Origin: Cyathus striatus
Taxonomy: Eukaryota > Basidiomycota > Agaricomycetes > Agaricales > Nidulariaceae
NCBI GenBank assembly: GCA_025738555.1
Contig: JAOVFP010000011.1
Location: 248,001-312,000 of the forward strand
Direction of reading: 5' to 3'
DNA length: 64,000 nucleotides
In this document: positions 13,418 to 25,554 of the stretch, piece by piece
Numbering within the stretch: position 1 is the first letter of the stretch
Layout: each line of letters opens with the position of its first letter
Position numbers and translations under genes: made by a program
The notes under the pieces: generated by a model
Seen by the model: only the letters and a program-made list of their open reading frames with translations
Told to the model about the DNA's origin: nothing
Database searches by the model: none

Positions 13418-13839
13418 TTTGATTTGTCCTTGCTTCATTTTTTTACGTTTTGATTTAATTTGCCTTGGTATATGAGGTTTTTTATATGTTTAATTCAGGT
13501 CGAAATGCTCTCTGTATAGGTTCTCTTCCTTCCCTTTTATTTGTCGTAATTCATGTCACTGTCATAAGCTCGATAATAGTACTTACGCTAATGGAACATG
13601 TGTATTTTTCTCTATGTACTTTGTGCTTTTTATGAATGGGGTGCGTTCGAACTGCTTCGGCTACTTTTACTTTTAGTTGTGCATAAGATCTATTCTTAGT
13701 CGTTTGACGAGCTGCCTCTATTTCTCGTAATCTTTAGTGTTCCAAGGCATTGTCCGTGAACTTCGCTATTCCGCGGCTGTTTCCTTTTGCGATATATCGT
13801 CAGTCGAAGACATAGCGTTTGGATACTACTAACGTACCG
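13418..13839. other. 3' region of the Zn2Cys6 gene and spacer
   Basis: This T-rich stretch fits a 3' untranslated region followed by spacer leading to the tRNA gene at 13840. No further coding region is seen. Confidence 0.4.
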
Positions 13840-13927
13840 GCCCGCCTAGCTCAATCGGATAGAGCGTCAGACTCTTATGCACGACTAGGCGATCTGAAGG
13901 CTGCGAGTTCGACCCTCGCGGTGGGCT
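13840..13927 (+). tRNA. tRNA-Lys (anticodon CTT) with 14-nt intron
   Basis: The acceptor stem GCCCGCC (13840-13846) pairs with GGTGGGC (13920-13926). The A box TAGCTCAATCGG and the B box GAGTTCGACCC are intact. The anticodon CTT is at 13874-13876, followed by A37. A 14-nt intron (13878-13891) sits at the canonical position, and the TCAGA/TCTGA anticodon stem then closes. It looks functional. It is one of seven related copies or relics in this window. Confidence 0.95.
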
Positions 13928-14839
13928 ATTGAGTAGGATTTTCATTGTTTTTAAATGGTTCCTCGCGTGAAAATAGCAATCTTTCCAGAAAGATGGTGTT
14001 TAATTTCTTTTTCATATACCAAGAAACTATGCTTGTGAGATGAAGTTAACCAGGACCCCTGAAAATGCCTATAAAGGCATGATCCCGGCGCTGGTGGTTT
14101 TGTCTGGTAAGAATTTGAATCAATCAGGCCTCCAAAAATTTCCATAAATTTGTCCCAAGTATGGATCAGACCTCCCAGAGCCCTAAAAATGTCTGAAAAT
14201 GGGATCAGCCCTCAAATTTCGCTCGAATTTGCTATTAGGAGCCGAACTCGGTTACATCCAAGGAGCTGTCTTCCGAGCAATTCGCGAAAGCAACCTATCC
14301 CATCACCCCGTGGGAAGTGGCTGTGGCCATGCGCGGAAATCATTTGTAATCGGTTGCCGGTACATCGACGTGCATGCATCACAAGTCTGGTCCGTACTGA
14401 CTATTTGACTTGGGAATTGAAATCGGAAGCGTCAACTGTACGTCGACAAATAAAATAAGTAATTGTGTGAGAGCAAAGAAGTAAGATTAGTATTAAATAT
14501 AAAACTATTTAGGTTGGTGCTGTTGCTTGGCTGTTTGATTGTGGGCATACATCTGGGTACCAGAATAATGTGAACAGGAGAGACCAAAGGCTGATTGGAA
14601 TCTGCATCATAAAATGGGGATTGATACTGGAAGCTTCAAAGAGACCGTAGTCATACTTCCACGCAATGTGTAACATGGCATACAAGACAAGAAAATATCG
14701 TACATTAACATTCGTTCGTCTCGTTAGCTGTTTTTCTTTTTTTATCTCTCGGCTTTTGTTGTTTTGGGAGCGGATACATCACCTCTCAGGCCGTTGGAAA
14801 GGGTGCGCCGTCTCAACAGCGCCTTTTGTTTTTTTTTCA
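13928..14839. other. Spacer, possibly remains of the 5' half of an O-methyltransferase
   Basis: A plus-strand methyltransferase remnant starts at about 14840, so its N-terminal dimerisation region would be expected here. I find only short open stretches with no clear match. I cannot tell whether the missing half was deleted or has decayed beyond recognition. Confidence 0.35.
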
Positions 14840-15433
14840 CCAGTGGAGTGGCTGTGGAGTCGAAGCAACGATCACTCTTGCTGAAGAAGTCGCCAGTTCA
14901 GATATGAAGAGATGGATTACAGAGGGGAAAGTCAGGTTTCAGGTACAAGATTTTTTTTCTTTGCAGCCGGGGGAGGTTGTTGGTGCTGTTTTTATTTTGA
15001 AAAACATCATGTTCGTTTTTTTTTTCGGTTTTTTCGGGGGGTTGGGTATTGAATTTGGTGCAGACACAATTATCCAGACGAAAAAGCACTCACACTGCTC
15101 AGATGCATCAGAAAATCTAACCCCACTAAACTATTAATTATTGACCGGATCGTGACACCGCACCTCCAAACCGAGGCAGAAGATGAGAAAGGGGAATTAG
15201 AAATTTACCAGAATCTCCGCAGGACCGAGACCGAGCGTGTGGATAGAGTTCCGCTAAACTCGCAGGGCGTCCCGACGATGTACGACTTGATTATGGGATT
15301 GCTGCATGGAGGGCGAGCGAGGACGTTGATGGAGTGGAGGGTTTTGTTGGAGGGGGGTGGGTTTGGGTTGGCCGGGGTGTTCCCTTTGAGAGCATCGATG
15401 GGTCAGGCTGTTTTGGAGGCTTTGCCTGTTTAG
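14840..15433 (+). pseudogene. 3' half of a SAM-dependent O-methyltransferase (remnant)
   Basis: Translation gives methyltransferase-2-type blocks: KVRFQVQDFF (about 14928-14957), then an exon ending in VFILKNI, an intron of about 50 bp, and IHNYPDEKALTLLRCIRKSN followed by LLIIDRI. The C-terminus holds MYDLIMGLLHGGRARTLMEW and LLEGGGF, with a natural-looking stop at 15431-15433. The segment where the SAM-binding glycine loop (VGGGxG) should be reads SGCGVEATITLAEE, so the loop is degraded. The N-terminal half is not found in the preceding kilobase. In intact members the enzyme moves a methyl group to an oxygen of small aromatics or polyketides. Here the gene is most likely dead. Confidence 0.7.
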
Positions 15434-15900
15434 TGCAGTATGTTCTAAATACTGATTATAATGATAAATATTCGACTCGAATATTGGGAGGAACTTGCCA
15501 TTCTCAGTCATTCATGCTCACGCCAACCACGAAAAGAAACAAATTAAAAGACGGAGTTGGATTGTAAGCTGTAGAAAATAGAAATGATTACTGTATACAT
15601 TGAAGATATCGCATCACAACGTCTTGAATATGTATGTGATATGTAAATAACCTTATGTTGTATCATAAGTAAATCGATTCTCGAATACGTGAACCACGTA
15701 TGTACCAAATTATGTTGAGAATTCATTTTATCCAGTACCCGAACCCCATCTTCTTCACGAAGAGAAGAGCCTGTAACGACTGTGTAGTATCTTAGTCCAA
15801 CCGTTCCAGTTGAGAGGGAGTTTCTCGCATACAAATCGCATGAGCTTAGCATTCCAGTATGGTGATGCTGATAGAATTTTTGAACTAGCACCAAGCTGGT

Positions 15901-15968
15901 ATGACGGTCAAAATGTACATTTAATGGTACGCGCAAACACTTTTTGATGGTGCGCAAACATTTCAACC
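15901..15968 (+). repeat. Left member of an inverted repeat pair
   Basis: Its reverse complement starts GAAATGTTTGCGCACCATCA and runs on with about 80 percent identity to 17477-17540; the first 33 bases are identical by eye. The pair encloses about 1.5 kb that also contains a second repeat (16420-16650). It may mark a decayed transposon end. No target duplication is visible. Confidence 0.6.
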
Positions 15969-17476
15969 AAGCGATTACTTTCACAAAATAAAAATATCAC
16001 CAATCCCCTACAAAGTGCATACAACTTACAACTACTACAACTTTGTGGATTCCGCACTAGTTGACATAACCTTATTTTGACTCACTCTCGCCACCACCGA
16101 GGCACCTCCGCTCGCATTACCCCTCGAAACTACCAAGCAGCCTGCACGGCACCTAACATATCATATTTATAGATCGGTCATCGGAGCGGAGCCCAGAGTG
16201 CAGAAACGGCCACCAAAACCAACACACCAGTAATCTAAATCAACGAAACATAGTCCCAAACGAAAAGCCATGCGAGGCGAGACAATTACGTCTTGGGGGC
16301 TCATCGCCATACACGACACAAGTAGAGGAGCACGCCCTACCACCCCTCAGGACTGGCTGCGAGCCCATGCATCTCGCAGTAGCCAATAACCCTTCGTAGA
16401 ATGGGAATCGGTCCAACAACACATTTAATTTCCGTTTTATTTCAACCTTTCCTCATTAAGTACACTCTTTATTTTAATTTTCTATAAAATCCCTGTACCT
16501 AAACATTTGCAATCCAGTTAAATTTGTTCCCCCTTTCTCGACACCTTAGAACACCCAAGGTCGAACGGATGTTCACCGACTCGCTAAATAATTTCTTTGT
16601 TTAGGCATCAACGCACCTTTTACCTCTACAAGGCATGTAGCTTGAGACGGCGTTGGAATGTCCTGGTGGGGATGCTAAGACGAAAGTCTTTAGCGGGGTC
16701 TGGGTTTCAGTACGGTCTGAGATTGCCGAAGCGCTGAGTACTTCTTTATCTCTTATCTCTTCTTTGCGTGAGTATTAATTAATTAATAGGATTTTATTCT
16801 TATGCTTGCTTGGTTGGCTAGTGAAAAACGATTCAACGCTGCTTAGCCACACGCACATACGCGGTACAGAGCCATGAGTTTTATCCATCCCCTCCCCTCT
16901 GACCCAGTTGTGAAATGTGGGAAGAAGGACCTCAAGCACGTGGAACGTGGCGTCCGTGAGCCTCCGCCAGTGTATCGCATTGTCTCATCGCAGACCTACT
17001 CCTCCCTCCCAACGATAGAAATAAAGAGCATACCACAAAAACACCCTCTCACCCCTTTAAGGTCAATGCAATGAGGGAAGCCGAGACAGGGACTGCATTT
17101 TGGATAGTTTCCCGTTCTTCAGAGTGGTATCAGGTGGTATCGCCTCCCATGAGAGACAAGGATGTAGGAGATGCATAGATCATCGGACTTGATTTATTAG
17201 GTTTACCGCGCAAGCTGCTTGATAGTTCTGAGGGTAATACGAGGGGTCAAGTTTCGGAGGTGGTGACGTGAGTCAGGGTAAGGTTATGTTATGTGGTCGA
17301 TATGTAAACTAGGTAGAATCTAGATTGTAGTTAAAAGTTGTATGCACCTTCTTGGTATAATACTATAAATAATATTTTTATTTTATGACCCTAATCATAC
17401 TTGTCTCTTAAGTATCTTAGCTCTGGCCTTGAAAAGTCCTGGAGAGTTTGCGCTACAGAAATGTGTTTGCGCTACC
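15969..17476. other. Non-coding interval with repeat debris
   Basis: No convincing gene is present. A 16874-17074 open frame is short and matches nothing I know. A perfect 7-bp hairpin (GCTAAGA...TCTTTAGC) occurs near 16673-16694, and an AATTAATTAAT tract near 16775. The 16420-16650 block is a dispersed repeat listed separately. Confidence 0.4.
16420..16650 (+). repeat. Dispersed repeat, copy 1
   Basis: This block is an inverted relative of 27880-28080. Both share CCAGTT(A/G)AATTT, GGTCGAACGGATGTTCACCG and ACTCGC followed by AATTTCTTTGTTTAGGCAT. The second copy lies inside an insertion in a P450 relic, which suggests that both are fragments of one transposon family. Confidence 0.65.
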
Positions 17477-17540
17477 GAAATGTTTGCGCACCATCAAAAA
17501 GTGTTTGCGGTGCACACCAAATATGCACTTTGACCGCCAT
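17477..17540 (+). repeat. Right member of an inverted repeat pair
   Basis: This is the partner of 15901-15968. It begins GAAATGTTTGCGCACCATCA and ends near GACCGCCAT, opposite the GACGGTCA of the left copy. Confidence 0.6.
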
Positions 17541-17727
17541 AGGACCTGTCACGCAGAATATTTATTTATTTTTCCGAATTTTCAAACACTTTCTTGCATT
17601 GTTAAAGGTTAGATATTTTGTCCCGCTATAATATCTAAATTTTTAGCTTAGATACACAATCCCCCTAGAATTTGGGAAAATATTGGCATTCTACGTCCCC
17701 CTATAACCAGCAAAAAATCGACATTTG

Positions 17728-18723
17728 TTATCTGACCTTTACTAGTGGGGTTATCAGGGGTCCTTGGTGCATGATGGTATTAGTGACAACTATGGAACCA
17801 GGATACTCCGGTAACTCGCTGTCATGCATGTCGAATGACACCCTTTGTTGGGGAGGTTTTGATACTGGTGCTGTCTGTGGTGTTCGAGAGGTGGCGTTGA
17901 AGGGTGTTAAGAGCGGGGCTTGGCTTAGGCGGCATTTGCGACGGGCTTTGTAGCAGAGGCATCCGATTAGGGGGGCTGCTAGGAGGATGAAAATGATTGC
18001 TATTACGATTCCTGCGATTGTGCCTTTCGATAGGCCTGTATTTGTCGATGGCGATGAAGGTGGACTGGTCATCGGGAACGAGGAACTGGTGGAGGACTGA
18101 GTATTTGAAGGGGACCCTGGACTATTCTCGGACGTTCTGGATTGGGGATTGAACATGCACTCGTCTTTATACGCTGAGTCAGGCGAGCAACAGCCGTAAT
18201 AAGAATTACTGTTCGTTCTTGCAATGATCATTGGCGATCTATTGAAGTAATGGAGTTGTTTTAGAGAATTTCTGCTATATGGTGAATCGTACCCGCTTGG
18301 ATCTTCCGGAAAATCAGTGAGGTTTAAACTCGTATTCCCCTCCTTGGTAAGTGCAACACTGCTTAGAAGAATAGTGCTGTTTTTATAAAACTTTTGGATG
18401 GTTATCAGGAAGTTCAATGGAGATGCTCTACGCCAGAACAAGGTTAAATAAGTAGTACAAGAAAGAAAATAGTATAAGCTTACGCTTCATTGGGCTTAAA
18501 AGTAGGTATTGTCCAATTAACGTTAACTGTGCCTCCAGGCACGATATCCTGCAACGTACACTGCAGGTCAATGTTTATCGGTGATAGTTCATTGCTGAGG
18601 CCCATTGCCGGAGCGGAAGATAAAAGTATTGGTAGTAAATAAAAAATGCTTTTGCAGATGTGGATTACTTCGCATGAGAAGTGAATAGAGCAGAAAAACG
18701 TACAGTTGAAATCTCGCCAGCAT
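17728..18723 (-). CDS. Signal-peptide, single-pass membrane protein with Ser-rich stalk
   Basis: Three exons (18704-18723, 18484-18648, 17728-18427) join in frame to 294 residues. The first junction creates a clean signal peptide, MLARFQLIFYLLPILLSSAP, followed by MGLSNELSPINIDL. The ectodomain has few Cys, N-glycosylation sequons (NWT, NST, NLT) and a CC pair (YYGCCSPDS). A Ser/Pro/Thr-rich stalk precedes one transmembrane helix (TIAGIVIAIIFILLAAPLIG). The helix is followed by CLCYKARRKCR and a cytoplasmic tail of about 60 residues. The layout resembles Mid2/Wsc-style wall sensors and other basidiomycete type I membrane proteins, but I see no diagnostic domain. The topology is well supported; the role is unknown. 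Confidence 0.75.
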
Positions 18724-19673
18724 ATCCGCTCTGCACTATATATGAGGAAAACAACTAATTGACCAGCATCGAAAACAAAATCTAAAGGAGGGGGTGATAG
18801 AGGAACGATAGGGCGGCAAGGGCATACACGGGTAAGCGTATATATCATCGTTCATGATAATCATCTTCACTCGATGATTTGCACCCGGGACAACACGATT
18901 CAACACACTGGCCACTGGCCACATAACCAACACCATGGTACGCTCACAATGTGACGCCATCAGCCCGACCCTCCTGGCACCCTGCCTCCTTGCAGACATC
19001 CCGAGTTATTAATATTGAGGCCGACGTTCAACACTACGCTACACTGTCGAGACATATGGCTTCCCATTACCGACATTAAATACAGGAATTTTTTTTTGAA
19101 AAAAAAAAAAAAAGATAATCATCTTTCCTGAGTGTTCGTTTTTACCATCCATTATTACGATGATGAAAATCACAGAAGAATATCCCATGGTAATGAGGCA
19201 GGGAGTAAGATACCTACAGCCGAGATCAGACTACTGCAAAGCGTTGCGTAAAAGAGCGTAGCTTCGATATGGTGAGACAGCTAGACTGACGGTCCCTTCG
19301 GGTATGCATTCTACCACGTCCAAGTTTCATTATGTGAATATGAAAGGAAACAACGCACATAACTCCTGAGACCCGTGCTCCAACAACACAGAGTGAACGA
19401 ACGACGATGCACAGCTTTTCACTTAGATGGCTAGTGGAGTAGTTCCCAGTAACCATCTCAAGAACAGTTTATCTAGTTTTGATACATGTCATCTTGTATG
19501 TATAGCTATGGCAATGATCATAATACCGAGTGAATTATAACTAGACGGCTTGAATTCAGCTTGATATCAAATATGAAGGTTGCCTAGTAGCTTTGATGAT
19601 GAATAGATAAAATTGTGCACTCGTAGCACCTACGGGACGATCGTTACATGTATGATAAGATTAGTAGACTAGG
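18724..19673. other. Intergenic interval
   Basis: No gene is recognised. A T/A run near 19090-19113 (T9 followed by A15) forms a simple palindrome. The rest has only short open frames. Confidence 0.4.
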
Positions 19674-19919
19674 TTACTCCCCAATCCAATCGTATTCACC
19701 GCCTTCCAAAACCGACTTCAACCGCCTGACAGCTGCAATCGAAGCCGGGTCTCGACGATCATGCTCCTCGAATAGAGATCCAATGGATAGTAGTGTTCGG
19801 TAGTGATGTACTTCACTTTCTGTATTTCGATACAGGTCCGAACCGCTCAGATGGATATCCTGAACGGTAGTATTCTCTATGGCGTGGTATACCATACACC
19901 ACTTGCAAGTGCTGTTCAA
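19674..19919 (-). CDS. Possible gene 3' end, unrecognised
   Basis: An 81-codon frame ends RRDPASIAAVRRLKSVLEGG then EYDWIGE and a stop, with a mixed composition unlike random frames. Upstream sequence on this strand is AT-rich and I could not find earlier exons. It may be the last exon of a truncated gene, a short gene or chance. No family is recognised. Confidence 0.25.
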   Translation of the reverse strand: MNSTCKWCMVYHAIENTTVQDIHLSGSDLYRNTESEVHHYRTLLSIGSLFEEHDRRDPASIAAVRRLKSVLEGGEYDWIGE

Positions 19920-20048
19920 TTAATCTCTGCTTGGTGTTTTGACCATGTGATCTTTTCGGTTCAATTTCCAAAAGAAGACGTATTCCAAGAATGGCTAGTA
20001 ATAGGATTTTTTCTCAGTCTGTCATATGTTATCATCGGTTTTAATTTC

Positions 20049-20740
20049 GGGCAAGCAGAAAATTCCGTGCACGCTCAGGGTCTGCGCGAGGAAATTCCAC
20101 CCCAGTGAGCGTGAATAATATGTAAGCGAGCGTGAGACAGTATATAAATAAGTGAGAGCCGATATGTTGTCATCAATATACTGTTATCCTAATGATGTAC
20201 CGTAGTATGTACTTATGGCCTATCGTAAAAGTGTCAAATATCATACTCATGTTCTTGCCCTACCCACACTAAATTAACTTGAGTTTTAGCACGCTCATGT
20301 ATATTTGCGTAGTTGCGTGTGAATGGGAAAATACACGCCTGATTTAATTGAGTTCGAGCATGAGCGTAATAGGTATCTCTATTCACGCTCACGCATATTT
20401 ACATTAACCTGAGTGTGAACGTGAATATAGGATATATATGCATACTTGCTCTCATTTAAATGAGTTTGGCAGTGAGCGGGAAGTGTTGCGCATGAGCGTG
20501 ATAGGTATTGCTATTCACGTTATTTCCTCTAACATGTTCTCATTCACCCTTCAAGTTAACCTATAAAAATGCAAACAGGAAATGTATTTACTGTACCCAC
20601 GCGCACATAAATTGCAGGATGAGCATGAGCGTGACGTAAATTTCTGCTCATGCTTGTGATTGTAGGGGAGTGAATACATATAATCACGTGTGGTGCACGT
20701 CAGTCCCGTATTCACGCATCTTTTTTGACAACGGTGAAAT
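20049..20740 (+). mobile_element. GGGCA-terminus repeat element, left copy with GAGCGTGA array
   Basis: It starts GGGCAAGCAGAAAATTCCGT and runs into a field of GAGCGTGA/TCACGCTC motifs with GATAGGTAT and CACGCATATTT spacers. The first 110 bases are about 85 percent identical, inverted, to the end of the array at 25600-26028. The same terminus (GGGCA...AAAATTC...GGCAC) occurs on the element at 56557-58917, so this is one repeat family. No open frame for a transposase is seen. No target duplication is visible at 20041-20048 versus 26029-26036. Confidence 0.65.
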
Positions 20741-21011
20741 TTATCATTGCTAGTTAATAGTCGGTAAACCAGTCACCAAGATAGAGATCGAGGAACAGTC
20801 AAAAAGTTACAAAAACAATATTCTCGTTGCTTCAAGCGTATATTCGAAAGTGTAGGAACTGATCTGTTTCATTAGTATCCCTTTGACCTTGCATGAACTT
20901 TTTAGGTTGACGTGCAAAATGTAGTAAAGCATTCAGTATGATACTCAGCACAATCTTTGTAACAAGGATGGTATTGCCTGCATAATGTATTAACTACATG
21001 TTAACGTCGCC

Positions 21012-23320
21012 CTATGGAAAAACATGCGGCCAGTGCAGTTTAAACATCGGAGTGTCCCACTTATTTAATGCATGTATACTATACCACTTGTGACTATCCA
21101 CAAGTACCAACTCGAGCTGCTGATTAGCCTTCCGGTTAATCCAGCACACATTACTTATCACTATTCCACCAGTTACTGCGAAGGACTTGAGCGTCCTGCA
21201 ATAGGCAGCGAACGGGTAAGCGATGAAATGCCCATCGTTGAAGTAATCGCTGTCATCCGGATCCTCTTCGTCTGATATGAACCCGTCTTCGAAATACACC
21301 ATTCCTGCGGGAGTTTGGTCGTTCGAGTCGAAGAGCGGAACTCGGAAGTTCCAAGAAAAGTGTTCCAGGCGTTGAAACGCAGAGAAATGGCGTGCATATT
21401 CGTACGATGCGTGCGGCCATGTCGCAAGCTTAGGTCTGGTCTGCTGGCAATTCTCGCGGCGAGTAATGGTAAGGCCCAATAGATTCGGACACCGCGCTGC
21501 GATTCTGTCAAATAGTTCAAAAGATCCTTCTTTAATCCCGTCAAGGACAAGGACCTGCAAAGGCGCAGTCTCCAACGAATCCATGAGCGCTAAAAGAGGT
21601 CCATCCTCCAATCCATACTGAGCCGTGACCTTCAAGTGGGTTAATCTCAGTGGGGCTTCTTCGGAATTCAGAGTTATCCAGCGCGCTAGGTCCGTAACCC
21701 CGTCATCAAAAACGTGCCCGATGTTCAGTTTTTCTAGTGAGGCGAATACTTTGCTGTGGCGAGATACGAGATTTGATGGTTCCAATGACCCACGACCCAA
21801 TTTTGATACGCACAGTGTGCGTAGATTCGGATACAGTGCGACAAGAACCCAGAACAACGCCGAGTTATCGTTGTTCAAAAGTATTAAGTTTAAAACATTA
21901 GGGGAGGGCTTAATAACTCCCCCGGCGAAGACAGACGCTACAGCCTGCGACGTCGCGGAGCACCCATGATAATCGAGCACAGTAAGGTTTGGAAGCGAGG
22001 CAATCGCCTGCAGCATTTCAACTGATAAATCGACGTCACTCAAGTACAAGCTTCTGAGATTCTTGCAATTACGTATAACGTCCTGGAATGCCTCGAAAAC
22101 GGGCACATAGAAATCGTCGCCAAATATCGTGTCGAGTCCAGAGTTTACCAACGTCTCCGTGATCCTATTCGCAAGTGACAGCGAATCAACGGCGTCACAA
22201 AGGTCACCTCGACTAAGTAAGAATTTCGACTGATCGATAACGCTGGTTCTGCATGCTTTAGTAGCTGGTATCATGGTTCTGATGCGTTCTTCTGGGGTAT
22301 TCAAGTCTCTAGTTTGGTGTAGGGCGTAGGTAGGAAAGTGCAAAGTTAGGGTTCGTTGCTACCAATCTCATTAGAGGTAATTTAGGGTGAAGTGAAGGAA
22401 GTACGTACATTAAAAATGTAGCGCTTTCCGATCTCCCGCAGTCTGCGACATGATGAAGAAAGAAGGCGTGCTTGTTTCAGAGTGGCAAGTTTGAAAATGC
22501 TATCCAGAATTTCTACTGGGAGATCAAGTAGACAGAGGTTCTGAATTTTAGGAAGCGGAGTGAGACTAAGTTGCTCCAGTACACTTTCTGAAAACAAGGG
22601 CCGGTTTGGTAGTTTGTCATAAAGAGGTATTCAGAGGTGACACTTACGAACGGGATCTAACAATCCATCATAACCTGCAGTACGCGAAACATGCCATCTC
22701 TTTTCAAAATTGTCCCATATCACACTGTCCTTCACTGTATAGTCCACTTGAATATATTTCATTCCCATAGACCTTCCCGCTGTATATACCCTCTCGATCT
22801 GGTGAGGTTCAACAACGAGCGATAGGTTGATGAAATCATGCAAAAAGGCATTCCATCGTTTGAACAGTGATTCATAGCGCTTTTACGCGTCAGCATACGC
22901 GTAAACCCTCGAAAGAGAAGTATACTTACTGGTAGATGACGACCTGTGAGGTCCAAGTTGCCCTATGTTCAGAATTAGTAACGAATTCATCAACAGATGC
23001 AGAGAAGATCACACCTTGTGAAAACCCCTGATAGAGTCACAAAACTGTGCTAGTTTAAGTGACCTGTAATAGTCACTTCGCAGTATTCTTTCTGGCTCGA
23101 CACCTAATCCCAACAGTTCGCTTATACGCCTCGCCTCGTGGAACTTTTCATCGTATTCATCATCTTCATGAAGGCGGAGATAAGGCGGAGATGCACGATT
23201 TGCGGATAATTTGATGATGTCGAAGTCGGGCTCGTCGTCTGACGCGTCTGAGAACATGGTTTTGAAGTTAGGGGTTGTGGAAGATGGAAGATTTTCACAA
23301 GAAGTTGAAGACACGTCCAT
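21012..23320 (-). CDS. F-box-like protein with leucine-rich repeats
   Basis: Five exons join in frame to 682 residues: 23015-23320, 22930-22962, 22648-22879, 22405-22587 and 21012-22306. The N-terminus is acidic (MFSDASDDEPDFD). The F-box-like core reads LPKIQNLCLLDLPVEILDSI and continues FKLATLKQARLLSSSCRRLR. After that come irregular leucine-rich repeats such as CKNLRSLYLSDVDL, LPNLTVLDYHGC, YPNLRTLCVSKLG and CPNLLGLTITRREN. F-box proteins usually bring substrates to SCF ubiquitin ligases, and the LRR part would be the substrate reader; that is family knowledge, not shown here. Start choice: the first ATG of the open exon at 23318-23320; a second ATG 20 codons later is possible. The gene lies between two inverted repeat-element copies. 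Confidence 0.8.
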
Positions 23321-23484
23321 GGCACGTGCACGTGGGTGACGTTACGACCGTCGGCTGATGAATCGCAGCTTGAAGTTGAAATCAAAGCCAGTCGGCGTGA
23401 TGTCAAATAGCCTTCTCCCGGCTCCGGCACGTCGGAATGTATTTCGACAGCCGCTCATAGACAGTAGTTGTAATACATTTTAGC

Positions 23485-23578
23485 GCCCGCCTAGCTCAAT
23501 CGGATAGAGCGTCAGACTCTTACTTGACTTTGTGACTAGGCAATCTGAAGGCTGCGAATTCGACTCTCGCGGTGGGCT
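23485..23578 (+). tRNA. tRNA-Lys (CTT) variant with 20-nt intron
   Basis: The acceptor stem and A box match the other copies and the anticodon is CTT (23519-23521), with an intron at 23523-23542. The T arm differs: GAGTTCGACCC has become GAATTCGACTC, which breaks the G53-C61 pair and damages the B box. It is probably poorly transcribed or a young pseudogene. Confidence 0.8.
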
Positions 23579-24247
23579 ACTCATATTTTGTCTGGATATT
23601 GCTACATCTAAAGGCCGCCATTCCTACTTCGAATAGGACAACGAGTTCAGTATTCAAACGTTCAACGGTTATTTTTAGCATTTACTTGAGACGATTGTGT
23701 TGAAATAAACGACGCATCGACGACGATGACGTTACATTTGACCTCAGAGCATGCAGGGGGAGGAAGCAAGAGGCAAATGGATAAGTAGTAGAGTACATAG
23801 TAGACTACTTAAATACATAAAAAGCGGAAGTACATTGTCTGTAAAATACATAATAGGTATAGTAACATATCCAAATGCATATGTGGAGGCGGCATGGAAT
23901 TGTGACATTTGAATATGTAATATAATTCTACAGATTGCTTGTTCTGCATTCTGTGTACACATAGCCATCTAGCAGCGGATATAGGCTGAGTATGACAGTT
24001 GAAACTTTTGCCGTTTATAAACCAATATTTCAAAGCGAGGTAATCTATAGTGATGCAATCTTTTGTAATATGTTCGAGAACTTTTCGTATGAAATATATC
24101 CGCCCATAGTCTCAAGGTCACCGTTTGGCACTCGATAGAATTTATAGTACCAGACTCTGATAACATTAAACATTTCGCTCGAAAAATCTTCAGATGCATG
24201 GAAAGTAGGAGTTGCAGTATGTCGTAAATATAGAAAAAGTCATGGCA
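23579..24247. other. Spacer between tRNA variant and MITE
   Basis: AT-rich sequence with only short open frames. No feature is supported apart from the elements on either side. Confidence 0.35.
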
Positions 24248-24257
24248 CTTGCCCATG

Positions 24258-25554
24258 GGCTACTAGATTTTGACGTTGCCCAGATTTTGACGTTGCCGTG
24301 GCGTTGCCAGTGAAGCAACGTCAAATCTCGCGCGGCAACGTCACAGGCAACGCCAGTGCAGCAAAGTGCTCGCGATCGATTTGCTTATTCCCACACCCCT
24401 CCTCGCTAATCAATTCCACTGCTAATCATTGTCTCTCGCCCCTTCCCTTTCGGTTATCACATGCATATCACCACGGCCCGCCTCTCGCTCATTGTTTCCC
24501 ACGCCTCCGCTCTCACTTTTACACCTTTATTACATTTCCCTTAATCAAACACACCGTCTACTATTTATAATACAACATATTATTACCTATTTCACAGAGG
24601 ATGGACCATATTACAGTAGAATATTATTTAAAACTGTTTCTAATTCACATGTTTAATAGCTTTATCCCCTTCATTACATAGTGAAACATTGTGTGGTACA
24701 TATATCATAATATATATTAAATAATGCAAAAATAATCGATGAAAATGATAAAGAATTGAGCTAAGAAATAAGAAAATACTTGCTCAATGCTGAGCATCAT
24801 GACAAGGAGGTGTGATGTGTTGCCGCGGCAATGAGGAAGGGATCAACACTGCGTACAAATGTAAACAAAGGCAGAACAGAGGGCGTGGGAAACATTGAAC
24901 CTCCAGCAATATCAAAGGCAACGTCACGCAACATCACAGGCAACGTCCGGCAATGTCACGGCAACGCCATCCGGCAACGTCACAGCAACGTCACAGCAAC
25001 GTCAGCAACGTCAGGCAACGTCCGGCAATGCAAGCAACATCAAGCAACGTCACGGCAACGTCACAGGCAACGTCAAAATCCTGATTTTCAGATTTCTGTA
25101 ACTTGTATAAAAATGAGTAGAGTGCATGTATCTCTACAATCTCTATTTGTTATTAGTAATAGTATATATCATAAAACTACCAGCCAGCTGAAATCTAAAT
25201 AATATTAGAAATGTTGTACACAGGTGACAAAATATATTTATTTCACTGTGGGATTGTAAGTATTATTTGTTATACCCTCTCCCCACCCCCCATCCAGTGG
25301 TAATATATATTATTAAAATGAGAGAACATCCATCTCGTGCAATCCCACTCATTTATTGTATTTATTACTGACTACACAGTGGGACTTGAACACAGGACCT
25401 CAGCATTAATATATGTAACAACATCAAAGATAAATAAGCAACGTCACGCAACGTCACACGCAACGCCAGGCAACGTCAAATCTCAGAATGGCAACGTCAC
25501 GCAACGTCACCAAAGCAACGTCAAAAACCGGGCAACGTCAAAATCTGTAGGCCC
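24258..25554 (+). mobile_element. Mutator-like MITE with GGCAACGTCAC subterminal arrays
   Basis: The element is bounded by inverted ends. The left begins GGCTACTAGATTTTGACG and the right, read inward, GGCCTACAGATTTTGACG. Both continue into GTTGCC repeats. A direct repeat CTTGCCCATGG flanks it at 24248-24258 and 25555-25565; a 9-11 bp target duplication is typical of Mutator-like elements. Each end has many copies of GCAACGTCAC (about 24300-24370, 24900-25080 and 25437-25550). The middle (24370-24830 and 25090-25430) has no transposase, so it is non-autonomous. A tRNA-like sequence lies near 25378-25407. Confidence 0.75.

Noticed and set aside
15544..15984. 146-codon minus-strand open frame
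   Set aside because: No family resemblance, no splice context, and it overlaps one arm of an inverted repeat.
24831..25202. Open frames rich in ATS/GNV repeats
   Set aside because: They translate the GCAACGTCAC array of the Mutator-like MITE and are not genes.
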